Of a stretch of DNA of 44,009 nucleotides, positions 33,213-40,037 are shown piece after piece. The notes beneath the pieces were generated by a model. It saw nothing but the letters and a program-made list of their open reading frames with translations, ran no database searches and was not told the origin of the DNA. Origin of the DNA: JANWHZ01 sp041487535 (GTDB lineage: Bacteria; Patescibacteriota; Saccharimonadia; Saccharimonadales; UBA4665); the NCBI GenBank assembly GCA_041487535.1, contig JBGPNM010000002.1, positions 1 to 44,009 of the forward strand, in the 5' to 3' direction. Numbering within the stretch: the stretch's first letter is position 1; every line of letters starts with the position of its first letter. The translations under genes and the position numbers were made by a program.

Positions 33213-33425
33213 ATGAGCGTCTTCGGTTACATTACGCTTGCCTCGATGATCTTACTGACCGTTCTGATACTAATACAGACGCGCGGCGCTTCTTTGGGCG
33301 CGGGGCTTGGCGGTGCGGGCGAAGTCAATACCTCGCGCCGCGGTACGGATAAGACTATTTTTCAGCTGACCATCGTCTGCGCAGTCGTCTTTGCGTTGTC
33401 GCTCATATTGGGGATACTCAGCTAG
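33213..33425 (+). CDS. secG: Protein translocase subunit SecG
   Basis: 70 residues, two membrane helices with the cytosolic loop between. The family signature is clear: LTVLILIQTRGASLGAGLGGAGEVNTSRRGTDKTIFQLT. SecG joins SecYE and helps SecA cycle. GGAG lies about 10 nt before ATG 33213. The downstream peptide-binding protein starts 17 bp after the stop, so yvlD-like, secG and the binding protein probably form one transcript. Confidence 0.95.
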   Translation: MSVFGYITLASMILLTVLILIQTRGASLGAGLGGAGEVNTSRRGTDKTIFQLTIVCAVVFALSLILGILS

Positions 33426-33441
33426 CCGTTCACGACTTCGT

Positions 33442-35220
33442 ATGAGCTTCCACACCTTCAAGCTACGTTTCCGCCGGACCAGGCGCAAGCAATTGGCCCG
33501 AGTGCTGCAATTGGTCGTAGGAACGAACGAGCAGTTGGACAAAAACTTCCTTGGCCGTCTGGGCAAATTCAGGATTATCTGGAAATTCCTGCTCGTTTGG
33601 ACGTTACTATTCCTACTGGTTGCCGGCGGCTTGGTAGTGCAGCTGGCAGAGCTGAAAAAGTATTATCAGGTGCTGCGCCCTACGCCGGGCGGTATGTATG
33701 CGGAGGGTATTGAGGGGACATTTACGACCGCAAACCCTCTGTATGCAGTCAACGACGTTGACACCAGCGTGTCGCAGCTGCTTTTCGCCGGCTTGCTCAC
33801 ATACAACGACCATAATCAGCTGACCGGTAACCTAGCTGACAGGTGGAGTGCCAATGCGAACGGGACTGTATACACCGTGCACTTGCGTCCCAATCTGAGA
33901 TGGCATGACGGCCGACCGCTGACCGCGGCGGACGTTGTTTTTACTTACCAGACGATCCAAAATCCCGATGCGCAGTCGCCGCTGCTGCCGAGCTGGCAAG
34001 GTGTTACGGTTGCGGCGGTAGATAACCGGACGATCACCTTCTCGCTGCCCAATCCGCTCAGTTCATTCCCGTACAGCCTGACGAACGGCATCGTGCCGAA
34101 GCATATACTGCAGGTTCTCGACGTTGCCGACTTGCGGTCCGCCGCCTTCAATGCATCGGCACCAGTGGGGGCGGGGCCGTTCGTTTGGAGCTCCGTCGGT
34201 GTCAGCGGTACAAACGAGAACGCCGAAGAACAGATCATTCTCAGGCCGTTTGCCGGCTACTGGGCAGGCGCTCCCAGGCTCGACAGCTTCAGTATCCACG
34301 CGTACGCTAATCGTCCGGCGATGCTGGCAGCTTACCACCGCAAGGAGATAACGGCCATGGCCGGGTTGGACCAAGTGCCGGCGGGTATTGCCCGGGAAAA
34401 GTCGCCCCACGTCTATGACCTGCCGCTTACCGCAGGCACGTTCGTGTTTTTCAAGACCACCGATCCGGTTCTGAAGGATGCGCGTGTGCGCCAGGCGCTC
34501 GTGGCTGGGGCCGACCGCTCAGCAATAATTGCCCGGCTCGGCTATCCAGCCCTGTCGGTCGACGGTCCACTATTAAAAGGACAGCTGGGTTATGACCCGG
34601 CGTACACCCAGGTTACGAATCATCCCGATCAAGCCGGCAAACTGCTCGACGCGGCCGGCTGGCAGATGGGTGCAAAGGGTGTGCGGATGAAAAACGGCCA
34701 GCCGCTTACATTCTTTCTCTCTGTTGCCCAAGATACCGAATATATGCCAGTTGCCAGACATTTGCGCGATCAGTGGAAGTTACTCGGTGTAGATGTACAA
34801 CTGCAGCCGTTGCAGCCCGATGCGTTCCAGAGCGGGTTGGCGCGGCATTCATACCAGGCGGTGTTGTATGGGATTTCCATCGGCTCCGACCCCGACGTGT
34901 TTGTATATTGGGACAGTACACAAGCCAACGTGCTCTCTCCCAACCGGCTAAACTTCTCGGAATATTCCTCGCCGGTCGCCGATGCTGCCCTGGAAGCCGG
35001 ACGAACGCGCTTGGACAATCAGTTGCGGGCCATCAAGTACCGCTCCTTCTTGCAAGCTTGGCAGAAGGATGCGCCGGCGCTCGGCCTATACCAACCACGC
35101 CTGCTGTACATCTCGCATGTTCAGGTATACGGCCTGGGCACCAACCAGATTAATACCGATGCCGACCGCTTCGATAACGTTCAGAACTGGATGATTCACC
35201 TGAATTGGGTAACGCCGTAG
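33442..35220 (+). CDS. Membrane-anchored peptide/solute-binding protein (SBP family 5)
   Basis: 592 residues. A basic cytoplasmic segment of ~50 residues (FHTFKLRFRRTRRKQLARVL) precedes one membrane helix (FLLVWTLLFLLVAGGLVVQ, about 53-71); the usual lipobox is absent, so it is a bitopic rather than lipid-anchored protein. The extracellular part has the family 5 layout: NPLYAVNDVDTSVSQLLFAG, the signature LRPNLRWHDGRPLTAADVVF, NGIVPKHIL, and RVRQALVAGADRSAI-like elements. Such proteins feed oligopeptides to ABC importers, but no permease or ATPase gene is adjacent. ATG 33442 is chosen because the upstream frame overlaps secG; no clear Shine-Dalgarno. Confidence 0.87.
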   Translation: MSFHTFKLRFRRTRRKQLARVLQLVVGTNEQLDKNFLGRLGKFRIIWKFLLVWTLLFLLVAGGLVVQLAELKKYYQVLRPTPGGMYAEGIEGTFTTANPLYAVNDVDTSVSQLLFAGLLTYNDHNQLTGNLADRWSANANGTVYTVHLRPNLRWHDGRPLTAADVVFTYQTIQNPDAQSPLLPSWQGVTVAAVDNRTITFSLPNPLSSFPYSLTNGIVPKHILQVLDVADLRSAAFNASAPVGAGPFVWSSVGVSGTNENAEEQIILRPFAGYWAGAPRLDSFSIHAYANRPAMLAAYHRKEITAMAGLDQVPAGIAREKSPHVYDLPLTAGTFVFFKTTDPVLKDARVRQALVAGADRSAIIARLGYPALSVDGPLLKGQLGYDPAYTQVTNHPDQAGKLLDAAGWQMGAKGVRMKNGQPLTFFLSVAQDTEYMPVARHLRDQWKLLGVDVQLQPLQPDAFQSGLARHSYQAVLYGISIGSDPDVFVYWDSTQANVLSPNRLNFSEYSSPVADAALEAGRTRLDNQLRAIKYRSFLQAWQKDAPALGLYQPRLLYISHVQVYGLGTNQINTDADRFDNVQNWMIHLNWVTP

Positions 35221-35290
35221 AGTCTTCTCGCTCTCCTTGCGTTTTTCCGAAAAAACAGATACGATAACAACGTTCCTGTATCTCATTTCA

Positions 35291-35564
35291 GCTGCTCCAG
35301 GGAAAAGAGCAGCCCGAGTTCCGATTTATTCGGAACCCGGCGCGATGATAAACTGAGCGGTTAGTGAAGTTTATATGCCGAACCGGAGCCGTTCTATCAA
35401 ATTAAAGAATTAGAACGACACCGCGTGAAGCTATAGAAGAACCGTAGGGTTTGTCTCATTTAGCAGTTTACCAAAACTTCAAACCAGGGAGCGAAGTCGA
35501 CCGTTTGAAGTTTTGAGAGGAGAAGCGTAATCGCAAGCCGAAGCTTTTGCCGCTCGCGGCAAAA
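35291..35564 (+). other. Hairpin-rich non-coding region with repeat R copy 2
   Basis: The 370 bp between the binding protein and tRNA-Leu have no credible ORF but many stems. GCTGCTC/GAGCAGC (35291-35297 with 35307-35313). GTTCCGA/TCGGAAC (35318-35324 with 35330-35336). AAAACTTCAAAC/GTTTGAAGTTTT, 12 bp perfect (35473-35484 with 35503-35514). TTTTGCCG/CGGCAAAA with a CTCG loop (35545-35564). The blocks shared with 20981-21059 are at 35301-35318, 35337-35348 and 35446-35461. The stretch may encode a structured RNA or be a chain of terminator-like repeats; orientation is uncertain. Confidence 0.55.
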
Positions 35565-35590
35565 CGAGGCAGTGATGTAGACTTCGACGA

Positions 35591-35677
35591 GCGCGAGTGG
35601 CGGAATTGGTAGACGCGCTAGTTTCAGGTACTAGTGAGGTTACACTCGTGGAGGTTCAAGTCCTCTCTCGCGCACCA
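35591..35677 (+). tRNA. tRNA-Leu (anticodon CAG)
   Basis: Class II tRNA of 87 nt with encoded CCA. Acceptor GCGCGAG pairs with CTCGCGC, the anticodon stem is CTAGT/ACTAG with loop TTCAGGT, there is a variable arm, and the T-loop is GTTCAAGTC. A TAGACT -10 at 35578-35583 ends 7 nt before the first base. Confidence 0.95.
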
Positions 35678-35726
35678 AATTAGTCCTGTTTGCCACGAGT
35701 TTTATGGCAATTTACGACTGTAGCGG

Positions 35727-36704
35727 CTAACCGTTATTTGTCCTAGCAATGTCAATAAGTTTGGCGCCGATTGCTCTGGAGATGGGTAGGCCTAGGCGGC
35801 TCTCCAGCCACATGTACTGACCGTTTGGATTTACCTCCAGAAAAGTGATTCGTCCGTCTGGGCTTTCAATGAAATCAAACGCGCCATAAGTGAGTCCGAC
35901 TTTCTGTAAAAATTTAATGCATTTTTCTTGAATGTCGGTGTTGATCTTTTCGCTTCGAAACTCAACGTCGTTACCGGACTGGTATTTCCGCCAATCGGTT
36001 TTTGCTTCCCCTGTAGTATAAACCGCCGCCGAAAACACCTCTTCTCCGACGACGGTAATGCGCCATTCCCGGGCCTTAGGTATATATTCTTGAAATATTC
36101 CCGGAAAAGGTTTGCTTGTGGCTTGCTTATCTAAAGCTTGCTCATCAAGAACTGTCGTGTACATAAGCTTCAACTTGCCGTTGTCGTGCAGAATCCCACT
36201 TTGCATTTTCATTATTAATGGCGCTGGTAGCATATCCCGGACTTGCTTCCAGCTATTGCTCACGACAGTAGTGGGGACTAAAAAACCTACCTGCTTTGCC
36301 ACAGCAAATTGTGTGAGCTTATCCTCAGTGATTCGTATATTTGCTGGCGCGTTAAGCCATCTTTCATCTGGTATGACCGACCATAACCCTCGCTGCAGTG
36401 TTCTGACTTCAGTTTCGATCCGGAACTGTTTGGCCTTATCCACCATATCGAGCTGTAGTTGGCTTGGACGTCTATACCAAGCAGCGGCCACTGTCTCCCG
36501 ACTGATCGTCTGCCCAGCGTATTCAGCTTGAAGCTCTTGACCAGCCGAATCAAAGGAAAGCCAGAGCGCTTTCTGACCAGCAAAAACTTTGTCACTCTCA
36601 TAGACAATCGGGTTATAGCCTGCGGCGCCAATATACTCTGCAACTGGCTGGACGCACAGACTGTCTATACTGTTTGTGGCGATAAATATACTTTTGTTTC
36701 TCAT
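35727..36704 (-). CDS. Graspetide maturase, MvdD/TgmB-like ATP-grasp ligase
   Basis: Family members activate Asp/Glu side chains with ATP and join them to Thr/Ser/Lys of a precursor peptide, making ester or amide crosslinks. 325 residues, the family's length. The N-terminal pre-ATP-grasp domain has SIFIATNSIDSLCVQPVAEY and the typical AAWYRRPSQ motif. Then WLNAPANIRITEDKLTQFAV (the N-P...DK signature), MKMQSGI (nucleotide-binding Lys), FQEYIPKAREWRITVVGEEV and DWRKYQSG. The metal/ATP end is YGAFDFIESPDGRITFLEVN, then NGQYMWLE. These match MvdD/TgmB better than generic ATP-grasp enzymes. The 54-residue precursor gene lies 132 bp upstream on the same strand. No methyltransferase, protease or transporter is adjacent. 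Confidence 0.9.
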   Translation of the reverse strand: MRNKSIFIATNSIDSLCVQPVAEYIGAAGYNPIVYESDKVFAGQKALWLSFDSAGQELQAEYAGQTISRETVAAAWYRRPSQLQLDMVDKAKQFRIETEVRTLQRGLWSVIPDERWLNAPANIRITEDKLTQFAVAKQVGFLVPTTVVSNSWKQVRDMLPAPLIMKMQSGILHDNGKLKLMYTTVLDEQALDKQATSKPFPGIFQEYIPKAREWRITVVGEEVFSAAVYTTGEAKTDWRKYQSGNDVEFRSEKINTDIQEKCIKFLQKVGLTYGAFDFIESPDGRITFLEVNPNGQYMWLESRLGLPISRAIGAKLIDIARTNNG

Positions 36705-36836
36705 GGGCTAGCCTAGTAAAAGCGTTAAGGACCCTATTTTGTCCACCGGATCCTAAGATAGCCAGGTTCAGTATTTATTCGGGTCATACAGTTACAACTA
36801 ACTGGCCTCCCAATGTTAGTGTATAAATTGATATGA

Positions 36837-37001
36837 TCACGCATCATCGGAATCAAAGTCAGTATAATCCTTATCACCAAGAGTAGTGACGAAACGCGAC
36901 GTCGTTTCATCCTCCCTGCTAGGCGTCATTTGCTGCTCGGACGCGAGGTCTTCGAAAGCGGTGCGCGGGGCATCATCTTGACTGTCAGGTTGATGTTCCA
37001 T
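36837..37001 (-). CDS. Candidate graspetide precursor peptide (54 residues)
   Basis: The ATG at 37001 has a strong Shine-Dalgarno (AAGGAG, 5 nt away) and the frame ends at TGA 36837. The peptide starts MEHQPDSQDDAPRTAFEDLA. The C-terminal end is RFVTTLGDKDYTDFDSDDA, with hydroxyl donors Thr39, Thr40, Thr47 and Ser51 and acidic acceptors Asp43, 45, 48, 50, 52 and 53. That mix, behind a leader with an Arg-Phe motif, is what ATP-grasp ligases of the neighbouring type act on. Leader and core boundaries and the ring pattern are inference. There is no signal peptide, which is normal for RiPP precursors. It is too short for routine gene callers. Confidence 0.8.
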   Translation of the reverse strand: MEHQPDSQDDAPRTAFEDLASEQQMTPSREDETTSRFVTTLGDKDYTDFDSDDA

Positions 37002-37035
37002 GTGTTCTCCTTAGTTGTTTTGTTGAAAACAATAA

Positions 37036-37064
37036 ATTCTAACACTACACGTTTGAATAGTAAA
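37036..37064 (-). promoter_or_regulatory. Promoter of the graspetide operon
   Basis: On the minus strand, TTTACT (37064-37059), a 17-nt spacer and TAGAAT (37041-37036). It ends 34 nt before the precursor start, giving a leader that contains the Shine-Dalgarno. Confidence 0.55.
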
Positions 37065-37327
37065 GTGTATTTTTATACCCGTTCTCCGTAGTCTCTGCCA
37101 CGGGGATGTTTACCGTGGTTAGCCGTTCCCTTAGGCTGACATTGACGTATTGTAGCCGATTTCAATCTAATTACGCTCAATTCAAAGAGATTTTATGATA
37201 GTCGTGAAAACGTTCATAAGCTTCTACCGGTATAGGCAAGAATACGCACTGTGTTCTCAGACCGCGAGCCGACGGTAAAGTGTTGTGACCGACATCAGCG
37301 GCTGCGGCGCAACGTAAGCGCAAATTG

Positions 37328-37340
37328 TGCTATCATAGCA
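37328..37340 (+). promoter_or_regulatory. Operator-like inverted repeat over a -10 box
   Basis: TGCTATCATAGCA is a perfect 6-1-6 inverted repeat that contains TATCAT (37331-37336), the best -10 upstream of the FAD-linked oxidase. A repressor binding here would block that promoter. The rest of the gap 37065-37382 holds only a CCACGG/CCGTGG hairpin (37098-37118) and AT-rich sequence. Confidence 0.4.
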
Positions 37341-37382
37341 GCTAGAAGCAATTACCAAAGCGTGGCAGGCAACAGATACAGC

Positions 37383-39017
37383 ATGAACAAGTTAGCTCAT
37401 TATTTGCAGGAGCACATAACAGGGGAGGTTGTGTCGTCGGCAGATGCGCGCCGCTACTTTGCAACGGATAAAAGTATACTGACCATTGCGCCGTCGCTGG
37501 TGGTCTATCCTAGGTCCGAGAACGATGTGCGCAAAACAGCACGCTTTACGTGGCAACTGGCGGAGCGCAATCGGGTGCTACCGATAACCGCGCGCGGCGG
37601 CGGTAGCGACGTGAGCGGCGCCGCGATTGGTACCGGTGTCATATTGGTCTTTCCGGCGCACATGAACCGCATATTGGAGCTGGACAGCAAAAGCGGTGTC
37701 GTGACGGTGGAGCCGGGCACAAACTACGGCACCTTGCAGCAGACACTAAAGACGCACGGGCGATTCCTGCCGCCGGCGCCTGCCTCTCTGGAATATGCTA
37801 CAATCGGCGGCGCGGCCGCGAATAATGCCAGCGGCGAGCGGAGCGTCAAATACGGTGATACGCGCAATTATGTCCGCAGCCTGAGGGTAGTATTGGCCAA
37901 TGGCGAAGTGATCGTAACAGAGCGGCTGAGCAAGCGCGAACTCGGCAAAAAGCTGGGTTTATCAACCTTCGAAGGGGAGGTCTACCGTACGCTCGACGCG
38001 CTGTTAGAGGAAAATAAAGCCACAACTGACCAGTTGAAACGCAACGTGACGAAGAACAGCGCCGGCTATGACCTGCAGGACGTTAAGCACAAGGATGGCT
38101 CGTTTGATCTGACGCCGTTGTTTATTGGTTCCCAGGGAACGCTCGGCATTATAACCGAAGTTACGTTGGATACCGATCCCCACAACCCCGAAACTGCCCT
38201 TATTGCCGCCTTCTTTGACGATGCGCAGCACCTGCAATCGGCGGTTACCGCGCTTAGGCAGGACCGCGACTTGCCGAGCGCTATAGAACTTGTCGACGGT
38301 AACTTACTCGCCATGGCAGAATCGCTCAACCCGAGCTACCTGAAAGGGCTCGTGAGCAGCCCGTACCCCAAGTTTGTGTTGTTGGTGGAATACGACGACC
38401 CCGGCCGCATTCAAAAGAAGCAGGCCAAGAAAGGCGCCAAAATACTCCAGCGCTATGCGACGCGCGTACAGATTGCACCGGATATCGACGCACAGGAAAA
38501 ACTGTGGAAACTACGCGAACTGTCGGCGGTCGCCCTGACACCTGCGACCGGTAACGCCAAAGCATTGCCGCTCATAGAAGACGGCACAGTGCCGGTCGAA
38601 CAACTGAATGCGTTCCTGACCGGAATCTACGATATTTTTGAGCGCAGCCATTTGCATGCGGCGGTTTGGGGCCATGCGGGTGACGGCAACCTGAAAGTGC
38701 AGCCGCTTTTGGACCTAAGCCAGATTGGCGACCGTCAGCGGGCATTCAAGCTCATGGATGAGTATTACAAGCTCGTGATCTCGCTGGGCGGTACGACCAC
38801 GGGCGAGCACGGTGACGGCCGTTTGCGCGCGCCCTACCTGCCCAAGCTGTACGGCCAGGAGGTCTACGAACTCTTTGTGAAAGTGAAGAAAATATTTGAT
38901 CCGCACGGCACGCTTAACCCCGGCGTCAAAATCGGTGTCACGCTGGACGACCTCAAGCCGCTTCTGCGCCAGGAATATAGCCTGGACCATCTCTATAAGC
39001 ACTTGCCGCGCAGCTAG
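37383..39017 (+). CDS. FAD-linked oxidase (GlcD/D-lactate dehydrogenase type)
   Basis: 544 residues. The PCMH FAD-binding domain is clear: VVYPRSENDVRKTARFTW, ITARGGGSDVSGAAIGTGVI, VTVEPGTNYGTLQQTL, LEYATIGGAAANNASGERSV and KYGDTRNYVRSLRVVL. The FAD-oxidase C-terminal domain follows (WGHAGDGNLKVQPLLD, TTTGEHGDGRLRAPYL, KIFDPHGTLNPGVKIG). It lacks the iron-sulfur C-terminal extension of the long D-2-hydroxyacid dehydrogenases, so the electron acceptor is unclear. Likely substrates are D-lactate or other 2-hydroxyacids. The ATG at 37383 is chosen from the family start; no Shine-Dalgarno is seen. Divergent from the graspetide operon, with no evident link to it. Confidence 0.87.
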   Translation: MNKLAHYLQEHITGEVVSSADARRYFATDKSILTIAPSLVVYPRSENDVRKTARFTWQLAERNRVLPITARGGGSDVSGAAIGTGVILVFPAHMNRILELDSKSGVVTVEPGTNYGTLQQTLKTHGRFLPPAPASLEYATIGGAAANNASGERSVKYGDTRNYVRSLRVVLANGEVIVTERLSKRELGKKLGLSTFEGEVYRTLDALLEENKATTDQLKRNVTKNSAGYDLQDVKHKDGSFDLTPLFIGSQGTLGIITEVTLDTDPHNPETALIAAFFDDAQHLQSAVTALRQDRDLPSAIELVDGNLLAMAESLNPSYLKGLVSSPYPKFVLLVEYDDPGRIQKKQAKKGAKILQRYATRVQIAPDIDAQEKLWKLRELSAVALTPATGNAKALPLIEDGTVPVEQLNAFLTGIYDIFERSHLHAAVWGHAGDGNLKVQPLLDLSQIGDRQRAFKLMDEYYKLVISLGGTTTGEHGDGRLRAPYLPKLYGQEVYELFVKVKKIFDPHGTLNPGVKIGVTLDDLKPLLRQEYSLDHLYKHLPRS

Positions 39018-39138
39018 GATAGTACCAAACGAAAATGAGGTATACGAGATGTCTCGTGTGTGTCCCTACTGGTGCGCCAATGCGACATTAGATGGAACCA
39101 ACTACAGAGTAGTTTGGAGCACATGTACGAGAAACTGG

Positions 39139-39405
39139 TCAATATACCTGATTATGCGAACCAATATCGAGAAGCAAGTAACGATCTTTGGTTTCCTGAT
39201 ACACAACTCGCACGTCGCCACCTACAGAGAAAGCTCGAAGACCGTTAAGCTGTCCCGTCAAGGGATGATCGTTAATCGGCTCTTTTCTAACCCCTTGCCG
39301 GAAGAGTTCCAAGTTCCTGTGAAAACGTTCTATGACTTTTGGCTGATGAATGTAACGCTGTCTCAACCGTCTTTGGAACTGCTTCGTATATTCAATCGAC
39401 TTCAT
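39139..39405 (-). CDS. RelE/YafQ-like toxin of a type II toxin-antitoxin pair
   Basis: 88 residues. The ParE/RelE-fold signature is clear: SIEYTKQFQRRLRQRY, HPLTGQLNGLRAFSVGGDVR, VVYQETKDRYLLLDIGSHNQVY, with the conserved basic residues and terminal His/Tyr of YafQ-type mRNA endonucleases. The start (39405) lies inside the last codons of the antitoxin (overlap 14 bp), so translation is coupled. Members cut mRNA in the ribosomal A site until the antitoxin binds them. Confidence 0.88.
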   Translation of the reverse strand: MKSIEYTKQFQRRLRQRYIHQPKVIERFHRNLELFRQGVRKEPINDHPLTGQLNGLRAFSVGGDVRVVYQETKDRYLLLDIGSHNQVY

Positions 39406-39688
39406 CCGTCAGAAGGTCCCGCATAATATCGTCAACGTTGTCGTAGCTCTTTACCTTGCCTTGGCGGCGAAGCTCCTCATGTTTTTTAATCTCTCTAGTG
39501 TAGCGAGCCTCAGCTTCAGGACTCAGCCGAACCGATTCTTCAAGGTTGACCCTTCTGCCGTCAACATCGGCTTTAGCCAGGAAGCGAATGTACGCTTGCA
39601 GGGAATCAAAACCGTTTCGATGGGCGTACTGCTCCCACTCATCACGAATTTTACTGTCTAGTGGTACTTGCAGCTTAACGGTACTCAT
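39392..39688 (-). CDS. RelB/DinJ-like antitoxin
   Basis: 98 residues. The N-terminus (TVKLQVPLDSKIRDEWEQYAHRNGFDSLQAYIRFLA) is a ribbon-helix-helix DNA-binding domain of the RelB/DinJ kind. The charged C-terminal half (EEIKKHEELRRQGKVK-like region, then NVDDIMRDLL) would wrap the toxin. It comes first in the operon, as usual, and probably represses it. The ATG at 39688 sits 6 nt after a -10 box and lacks a Shine-Dalgarno. Confidence 0.85.
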   Translation of the reverse strand: MSTVKLQVPLDSKIRDEWEQYAHRNGFDSLQAYIRFLAKADVDGRRVNLEESVRLSPEAEARYTREIKKHEELRRQGKVKSYDNVDDIMRDLLTDEVD

Positions 39689-39694
39689 GTTTAT

Positions 39695-39723
39695 AGAGTA
39701 TCAAAGGTGTACTATTATGTCAA
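39695..39723 (-). promoter_or_regulatory. Promoter of the toxin-antitoxin operon
   Basis: On the minus strand, perfect TTGACA (39723-39718), a 17-nt spacer and TACTCT (39700-39695), ending 6 nt before the antitoxin ATG. It is the best sigma-70-type match in the window and also leaderless in layout. Confidence 0.7.
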
Positions 39724-39783
39724 CAATGCTGCTCAATTTAAAAGAAAACAGCGAGCTGTACGTACTTATCTGCAACTTTTTCA

Positions 39784-39868
39784 TGGTGCGCGAGAGAGGA
39801 CTTGAACCTCCACGCCTTGCGGCACTGGCACCTCAAGCCAGCCTGTCTACCGATTCCAGCACTCGCGC
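39784..39868 (-). tRNA. tRNA-Leu (anticodon GAG)
   Basis: Class II tRNA of 85 nt with encoded CCA. Acceptor GCGCGAG/CTCGCGC, anticodon stem CTGGC/GCCAG with loop TTGAGGT, variable arm, T-loop GTTCAAGTC. Its acceptor and T arm are identical to the tRNA-Leu(CAG) 4 kb away. A TAAAAT -10 lies about 12 nt upstream on the minus strand. Confidence 0.95.
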
Positions 39869-39930
39869 ATCGAACATTATTTTAACATATGTGGGTTATT
39901 CTTAGTATGTTATACTTCCTCACAGAATAC

Positions 39931-40007
39931 GGGTGATTAGCTCAGTTGGCTAGAGCGCCTCGTTTACACCGAGGAGGTCGGGGGTTCGAGCCCCTCATCA
40001 CCCACCA
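39931..40007 (+). tRNA. tRNA-Val (anticodon TAC)
   Basis: 77 nt with encoded CCA. Acceptor GGGTGAT/ATCACCC, D-arm AGCTCAGTTGGCTAGAGC, anticodon stem CCTCG/CGAGG with loop TTTACAC, and T-arm GGGGGTTCGAGCCCC. A TATACT -10 at 39911-39916 lies 14 nt upstream. It is divergent from tRNA-Leu(GAG). Confidence 0.97.
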
Positions 40008-40037
40008 AATTGAAACCACGAAGTAGTATAGACGATA

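Noticed and set aside
35300..35460. T-box riboswitch, because of ACCGCG at about 35439
   Set aside because: Only the ACCGCG half of the antiterminator motif is present; the AGGGTGG half, the Stem I motifs and a downstream aminoacyl-tRNA synthetase or amino-acid gene are missing. The second copy of the same repeat lacks ACCGCG altogether.
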